From an uncultured Lachnospiraceae bacterium (GTDB lineage Bacteria > Bacillota > Clostridia > Lachnospirales > Lachnospiraceae): a stretch of 32,463 bases of DNA. The stretch lies in NCBI GenBank assembly GCA_946630035.1, contig CAMOYN010000004.1, positions 1 through 32,463 on the forward strand. Reading direction: 5' to 3'. Positions 27,304-32,463 of this stretch are shown here, piece after piece. Made by a program: the position numbers and the translations under genes. How positions within the stretch are numbered: the first letter of the stretch is position 1; each line of letters begins with the position of its first letter. Under the pieces are notes generated by a model. It did not search any database. It was not told where the DNA came from and was given only the letters and a program-made list of their open reading frames with translations.

Positions 27304-28785
27304 TTACAGTAGTTCTCTCACGCTGGCTGCGTCGAATACTACTTCGGAAACGTGGTTTACTTCGATCTGATACAGTGCGTTGGCGGCCAGATGCTCGGCG
27401 GCCTGTTCCAGATCGCGGATGCCGGTGGTATCGGCGTAGCGTTCTACGACAGCTTCCAGGGCTTCTCCTTCCACGATGCACTCGGAGGGTTTCATTCCCA
27501 TCCGGGACAGGACCCGGGGAAGGGCAAATTTTGAAAAAATGATCTTTTTCTCTTCCGGGGTGTAGTCCGGAATATCAATTACGGCGAAGCGGGACATCAG
27601 CGGGGCGCTGATCTGACTCTTGTCATTGGCTGTGGCGATGGGATAGACACCCGACGTCGGAATCATGCACTCGATGTAATTGTCCGTGAATCCCAGGTTG
27701 TCCAGCAGCGTCAGCAGCACATCCGCCGGATTGCCATTCCCTTTACCGGCTGCGGCCTTGTCCAGCTCATTGATAATGAATACCAGGTTCGACTCGCCTG
27801 CCATGGAAAATGCTTCCATGATAATGCCCGGTTTGGCATTGGCGTAGATCCGGGAACTGCCCGTCAGCTGCTCCGGGTCGTTGATGGAGCTCATGTCCAA
27901 GGTCGTCCAGGGCAGTTTCAGAATCCGGGCCACGGCGTAGGCCACCTGGGATTTTCCGGTACCGGCCGGTCCCACCAGCAACAGACCATAGGCCGGCAGG
28001 GTATGTGTCCGGTTAATCTGAATAATCGTCTCGATAATTCTCTGTTTCACCCGCTCCATTCCATAGAGCTCTTCGTCCAGAATCCGCCGCGCTTCCACCG
28101 GATCAATGGATTCGAAATAATCATTTTTCCACTGTATATTCATCATAATGGACAGCGCCCGCTGGGCATGGCGGCGTTCCTCCGGGGTCACCTCATGGGA
28201 ACGGGCCACCGCCAGATTTCTCCTGGCCCAGAGACGGATATTGTCCGGCAGCGTCCGGCCGGCGCAGTTCATGAAATCTGTGATGCTCTGAAGACTGGTG
28301 AGTTTCATGTCATCGCCGTCTTCATCCGCCTCCTCATCCACGCTCTCCGCGGAGGGCGCCGGGCTGGCCAGCAGACGTTCAATCATAAACTGCAGGAAAC
28401 CGTCCTCCGCCGACAGCTTCGTCCCGCCGCCGAAGGCCATTTCCCGAATTCGGTACACGGCATAGCCCTCCGGACGGTTCTCCCCGGAAAGGCAGACCAG
28501 GATATGGTTCTCTCCGAGCCATTTCAGCAGACTGGTGAAACGGGCGTCAATAGTGAGAATGTCCGCCTGATCCGCCCCGTCCTCTTCCTGGAATTCAAAT
28601 GACGTTCTCTTGATCGGATTGGTGAAAATTCCATGGGAATGGTGCCGCCACGACCGTTTCTTATTATCCAGCACAAGAATCGGATGCTCCGGCGAGGGAT
28701 TCCCTTTATCTGTGTAAAAAACCGTGTAGGTACATTCCGACTGGACTCCCGGTTCCGGAGTGTTTGAAAAATCAAATACAGGCAT
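27304..28785 (-). CDS. Lon-like AAA+ ATPase lacking the Lon protease domain; start placed at MPVFDFSNTPE
   Basis: GLLLVGPAGTGKSQVAYAVAR Walker A; LVFIINELDKAAAG Walker B region; PIATANDKSQISAPLMSRFAVIDIPDYTPEEKKIIFSKFALPRVL; upstream ORF extension is translated repeat DNA. Confidence 0.88.
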   Translation of the reverse strand: MPVFDFSNTPEPGVQSECTYTVFYTDKGNPSPEHPILVLDNKKRSWRHHSHGIFTNPIKRTSFEFQEEDGADQADILTIDARFTSLLKWLGENHILVCLSGENRPEGYAVYRIREMAFGGGTKLSAEDGFLQFMIERLLASPAPSAESVDEEADEDGDDMKLTSLQSITDFMNCAGRTLPDNIRLWARRNLAVARSHEVTPEERRHAQRALSIMMNIQWKNDYFESIDPVEARRILDEELYGMERVKQRIIETIIQINRTHTLPAYGLLLVGPAGTGKSQVAYAVARILKLPWTTLDMSSINDPEQLTGSSRIYANAKPGIIMEAFSMAGESNLVFIINELDKAAAGKGNGNPADVLLTLLDNLGFTDNYIECMIPTSGVYPIATANDKSQISAPLMSRFAVIDIPDYTPEEKKIIFSKFALPRVLSRMGMKPSECIVEGEALEAVVERYADTTGIRDLEQAAEHLAANALYQIEVNHVSEVVFDAASVRELL

Positions 28786-28858
28786 ACTATTCTCCGTTCT
28801 GTTGATTGTATTGTATATCGGAAATATTGTACGGTATCCCGGACCGCAAGTCAACAGC

Positions 28859-28878
28859 AAGAACACCCCGGCGTTCTT
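28859..28878. repeat. 20-nt palindrome AAGAACACCCCGGCGTTCTT
   Basis: 19/20 identical to 18874-18893. Confidence 0.85.
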
Positions 28879-28881
28879 ATC

Positions 28882-29034
28882 CCACCAGTGGGGACAGGTC
28901 CCCCGTCGGATACGCCGCCGCCTCGCAAAACTCACCACCGGGGACAGGTCCCTCTGGCGGTTCATTGGTGGTTCACCGGCAAAAAGCCGCCACCGGGACC
29001 TGTCCCCGGTGGTGGGCGGTTCGGTGGCGGCTTT
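28882..29034. repeat. Cluster of three palindromic elements (28882-28909 +, 28933-28960 +, 28986-29013 -) with an alternative outer stem 28983-28995/29022-29034
   Basis: ccaccagtggggacaggtcccccgtcgg; caccaccggggacaggtccctctggcgg; gccgccaccgggacctgtccccggtgg; aaagccgccaccg/cggtggcggcttt. Confidence 0.92.
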
Positions 29035-29039
29035 GGGGT

Positions 29040-30803
29040 TTATTGTTCGGTGATGGTGCCGGCGCCGGTGACATCGGTTTCTGTGGTGTAGCTTTCTACT
29101 GTGATGGTGTACTCGCTGTCGCCTTCTACGTAGGTGGTTCCGTCGGTGCCTGTGATGGTTACGGTGTGGCCTTCGGTGTCGGTGATGGTGCCTGCGCATT
29201 CCAGTTGGGTGACGGTGCTGTCGCCGGTGACGATCCAGGATGAGGTCTCGTCGATCACGACCCGACAGTATCCGTCTCCGCCCTCGCCGGCGCAGGATTC
29301 GTCATCGATGATGGCTCCGGTCAGGACGCTGCTGTCGGTTACGTAGAGGTCGAGTTCGGAGATACTGTCCCAGAGAATGTCGCCGTTCATCTCCTGCTGA
29401 ATGGCGGTGAAGGTGCTGTCGGCGCCGTTGCTGCCGGTGGTGCCCCAGCCGCGCTGGTTGGCATTTCCGGTGGCGCGCAGGAAGTACTCGCTGTCTTCGG
29501 AGGCTTCGATGGTCACGTTGCGGATCACGAAGGTGCTGTCCGTGTTGGTGGTGTAGAAGAGGCCGCCGTTCTGGCTGACTAATGTCCCGCCGTCCATTTC
29601 AAAGCTGCCTTCGCCTACTTCGGAGTCGCCGGACATGCTCTGGTAGAGAATGACCGTCCAGGTATTGTCATTCTGCTCCTGATCAGGCATATTGCCGGTC
29701 AGTGTGCAGTCGTACAGTCGAACGGAGTTCAGTCCTTCCAGGCAAAGGGCTTCGGAACCGGTGGCTGTCAGTTCGGCGTCACGGATTGTGATGTCCGCGG
29801 TCACATAGACTGCCGGAGAGCCCTGGCCGTTGGCGGTATAGCTGCCGCCGTCCACCACCATGGTACCACTGCCCCGGTCGGAGCGGATCGCTGCAGAGGA
29901 TGCGCCGTCTGTATTTACGGTGAGGTTTTCTGCATATAATGTGCCGCCGCCTGCCACATGAATTCCTCCGGATGTGTCCTGGGTTGTGTTGATGGTGGAA
30001 TTGCTGACGTATACCACGCCGTCGCCGTAGCTGAATACACCGGCACCTCCGGCGGCATCGGTATCTATGGTCAGATTGTCCAGTGTCAGTGTTCCGCCGG
30101 TGGCCAGGATGGCAGCACCGACGCCGTAAAAGCTGGCGCTGTCCCCGCCGGTAGAATCCGTGGAAGTTCTGGTTACGGAAGCGTCTGTGAGGGAAACCTC
30201 ACCATCTGTCACCAGCAGTGCATTTTCGTCGGTGCCGGTGGATGTGATGTCTTCGGTCAGGATTTCATCCGAATCCACGGTTGTCACGGCATCATAGCTT
30301 TCCGGAGCTCCGCCGGAACCACCGCCGGGCATTCCGCCGGGGCCACCGTTTCCTCCGTCGGGAGGCGTTCCCATTTCACCGTTCCCGCCGGGAGGGGTTC
30401 CCATTTCGCCGTCGCCACCGCCGGGAGGGGTTCCGGGGCCTCCATTCTCACCATCCGGAGGCGTTCCCATCTCTCCGTTCTCTCCCCCGGGGGGCATTTC
30501 CGGTCTTCCCTCTTCCCCTTCGGAAGCGGCACTATCCCCGGCGGCTCCGTTTTCCCCGGAGACTGCGCCTTCGCTCGCGGCGGCTCCGTTTTCTCCGGAA
30601 GCCGTTCCGCTTTCTTCCACATCCGCCGCAGTCTGGGCGGTCGTCTGTTCCGCCGCAAAGGTGGTTGTTCCGGCACTTCCGGCGACCATCGCTGCCATCA
30701 GCATCCACACAAGCCATTTCTTACGATTAACACATTTTTTACTGTTGTTCCTGTTACACGGATTATTCTTATCAAGGATATTATTGTCGCTCGTTCTCAT
30801 CAT
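29040..30803 (-). CDS. Secreted Gly/Pro/Glu-rich, beta-helix-like surface protein
   Basis: Signal peptide KKWLVWMLMAAMVAGSAGTTTFAAEQ; PPGGENGEMGTPPDGENGGPGTPPGGG low-complexity repeats; T/S/G-rich beta-solenoid-like remainder; ATG at 30803 with upstream GAGG. Confidence 0.75.
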   Translation of the reverse strand: MMRTSDNNILDKNNPCNRNNSKKCVNRKKWLVWMLMAAMVAGSAGTTTFAAEQTTAQTAADVEESGTASGENGAAASEGAVSGENGAAGDSAASEGEEGRPEMPPGGENGEMGTPPDGENGGPGTPPGGGDGEMGTPPGGNGEMGTPPDGGNGGPGGMPGGGSGGAPESYDAVTTVDSDEILTEDITSTGTDENALLVTDGEVSLTDASVTRTSTDSTGGDSASFYGVGAAILATGGTLTLDNLTIDTDAAGGAGVFSYGDGVVYVSNSTINTTQDTSGGIHVAGGGTLYAENLTVNTDGASSAAIRSDRGSGTMVVDGGSYTANGQGSPAVYVTADITIRDAELTATGSEALCLEGLNSVRLYDCTLTGNMPDQEQNDNTWTVILYQSMSGDSEVGEGSFEMDGGTLVSQNGGLFYTTNTDSTFVIRNVTIEASEDSEYFLRATGNANQRGWGTTGSNGADSTFTAIQQEMNGDILWDSISELDLYVTDSSVLTGAIIDDESCAGEGGDGYCRVVIDETSSWIVTGDSTVTQLECAGTITDTEGHTVTITGTDGTTYVEGDSEYTITVESYTTETDVTGAGTITEQ

Positions 30804-31112
30804 AGTCGCTGTCCTCACTTTCTATTTCATTGCGGAGCCATGCACATTGCGGCGCTTTGCCGGGTTCTCTCAGCGGATTTCTCTTACTACATTAAGTTAT
30901 CCGCTTTGCTTTTGGATGATTTCCTCTTGCTGACTATAGACTACGGCTCGTTCCTTAAATATACCTTAAACCAATTGTGTTCTATTTGTGTTTTCTCTAT
31001 CCTTGCTTAGTGTCCGCGCTTATGATACTATACTAAATAGTTGGCGGGCAAGATGTTTCTTAAAAACTCAGCTTGCGTCTTTTCACCAGAAAGGGATTCA
31101 GGTTCCATTATT

Positions 31113-32321
31113 ATGAACACACAACAGAACACACATCGTTTTCGCAATCAGCTCCTGGCTCTGGCGGCCTGCGCCGCCGTTGTCTGCCTGGTAGTTATGC
31201 TGTTCTTCCGCACGGAGATCTTCACCGCGGGGGTCAGCAAGGCATTAAATATTCTCATGCCTTTCATTTACGGCGCCATCATTGCCTATCTGATCCGCCC
31301 GACCTGTGAATGGGTGGAGCATATGCTGGAGCGCCTCCTGGGGAATATTTCCCCGAAAAAAAAGGAGCGGTCTTTCCGCTTCCCCGCCATTCTGATTTCC
31401 ATGATACTGTTGTTCGTCGTCATCATTCTTCTGCTGCTGGCAGTACTGCCGGAAATGATCAACAGCCTCTCCCGGATTCTTTCCCAGCTTCCGACCGCAG
31501 CGCAGAATTTCAGCGCCTGGATCGAGACCCTGGATACCGGCGAGACCAGCCACGAACTGGTGAGTCAGATCCAGCAGACCCTGGCTACCGTCACCGATTA
31601 TGTGCAGAATTTCCTGCAGACAACGGTACTGCCGAACCTGAAAACCATGATTTCCAATGTCACTTCCAGTTTCAGCAACCTGCTGGGGGTTGTAAAAAAC
31701 TTCGGCCTTGGTTTTATCATTTCCGCGTATATTCTGGGCAGCTGGGAGAAATTCGCCGCGCAGATCCGCGTAGCTGTCTATGGATTTTTCCCCCAGGCAG
31801 CGGCCGACTGGATCTTCCGGGAAGCGGACTTCTCCAACCAGATGTTCCGCGGTTTCATCAACGGAAAACTTCTCGACTCCCTGATCATCGGCATCCTCTG
31901 CTTTATTTTCATGCTGATCGCCCGGATGCCCTACGCCATCCTGATCGCCATCATCGTCGGGGTAACCAATATCATCCCCTTCTTCGGGCCTTATCTCGGC
32001 GCCATCCCCTCCGCCCTGCTGCTGCTGACCATAAGTCCGATCCGATGCCTGATCTTCCTGGTCTTCATCATTATACTGCAGCAATTTGACGGAAATGTAC
32101 TGGGACCCAAGATTCTGGGCGACAAGCTCGGCATCTCCAGTTTCTGGATTCTCTTCTCGATTCTGGTATTCGGTTCCCTGTGGGGCCTGGTGGGCATGCT
32201 CATCGGCGCACCGATCTTCGCCGTGATCTATGACATCATCCGCACCTTCCTCAAGAACAGCCTTCGCCGGCGCGGCCGCGAAGACATCCTCCGGGACTAC
32301 CAGAAACACCACTCCTCGTGA
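31113..32321 (+). CDS. AI-2E family transporter / putative permease
   Basis: Multi-TM; NILMPFIYGAIIAYLIRPTCEWVEHML..NIIPFFGPYLGAIPSALLLLTISP..LQQFDGNVLGPKILGDKLGISSFWILFSILVFGSLWGLVGMLIGAPIFAVIYDI. Confidence 0.92.
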   Translation: MNTQQNTHRFRNQLLALAACAAVVCLVVMLFFRTEIFTAGVSKALNILMPFIYGAIIAYLIRPTCEWVEHMLERLLGNISPKKKERSFRFPAILISMILLFVVIILLLLAVLPEMINSLSRILSQLPTAAQNFSAWIETLDTGETSHELVSQIQQTLATVTDYVQNFLQTTVLPNLKTMISNVTSSFSNLLGVVKNFGLGFIISAYILGSWEKFAAQIRVAVYGFFPQAAADWIFREADFSNQMFRGFINGKLLDSLIIGILCFIFMLIARMPYAILIAIIVGVTNIIPFFGPYLGAIPSALLLLTISPIRCLIFLVFIIILQQFDGNVLGPKILGDKLGISSFWILFSILVFGSLWGLVGMLIGAPIFAVIYDIIRTFLKNSLRRRGREDILRDYQKHHSS

Positions 32322-32349
32322 GTCAGAAGGGACGGTTCTTTTTGACTCA
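32319..32349. repeat. Palindromic element, TGAGTCA-arm class, overlapping the stop codon of the upstream gene
   Basis: tgagtcagaagggacggttctttttgactca; TGA 32319-32321 is the stop codon. Confidence 0.9.
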
Positions 32350-32378
32350 TTGCAAACAATTGAGAGGCAGGGGACGAG

Positions 32379-32460
32379 GGAGACAGGGTGGAGACAGGGG
32401 ACGGACGTGTGTCTCCCGTTTGGGAGACACACGTCCGTCCCCTGTCTCCACCCTGTCTCC
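32379..32460. repeat. 39-bp perfect inverted repeat with 4-nt loop built from two inverted GAGACA-class elements
   Basis: ggagacagggtggagacaggggacggacgtgtgtctccc (32379-32417) / gttt / exact reverse complement (32422-32460). Confidence 0.97.
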
Positions 32461-32463
32461 TTC

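Noticed and set aside
28786-29199. N-terminal extension of the AAA+ ORF (MRRHHHRHRRPHRNHH...)
   Set aside because: Translation of the palindromic repeats and antisense of the 29040 gene; internal ATG at 28785 starts a normal protein.
31245-32432. 395-aa minus-strand ORF
   Set aside because: Antisense to the AI-2E permease; low-complexity Gln/Asp/Glu composition, no domain.

Overview
The window looks like ordinary, mid-GC Firmicutes chromosome, probably Clostridia/Lachnospiraceae-like; this placement is inferred from protein style only. Main blocks: (1) a minus-strand catabolic/transport cluster made of DUF6282-like hydrolase, RraA-like aldolase, D-2-hydroxyacid dehydrogenase and TctC-TctB-TctA, with a divergent LysR regulator; (2) a secreted Ig-like protein; (3) an SDR plus a 936-aa ene-reductase (OYE/FeS/FAD) whose C-terminus reads as an acetoacetate-decarboxylase-like domain, with a divergent PucR-type regulator; (4) a divergent thymidylate-synthase-fold protein between two flavodoxins; (5) an L,D-transpeptidase; (6) three Uma2-family (PD-(D/E)XK-like) genes; (7) a solute-binding protein with a long K/E-rich tail and an Ig-like/transglutaminase secreted protein; (8) a KAP-like P-loop NTPase convergent with a protease-less Lon-like AAA+ ATPase that has a D-to-N Walker B; (9) a Gly-rich beta-helix-like secreted protein and an AI-2E family permease. 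The strongest unexplained signal is non-coding. It is a dispersed family of about 18 palindromic elements with a near-constant core (GGGGAC[G/A]G..CC) inside at least four different, self-complementary arm types. Nine gene 3' ends carry a copy within a few tens of nt of the stop codon, and in all nine the closest copy is in the sense orientation. No copy occurs in the divergent promoter regions. A second, smaller family of 20-nt palindromes (AAGAA-N10-TTCTT) is also present. No rRNA, tRNA, CRISPR array or transposase gene was recognised.
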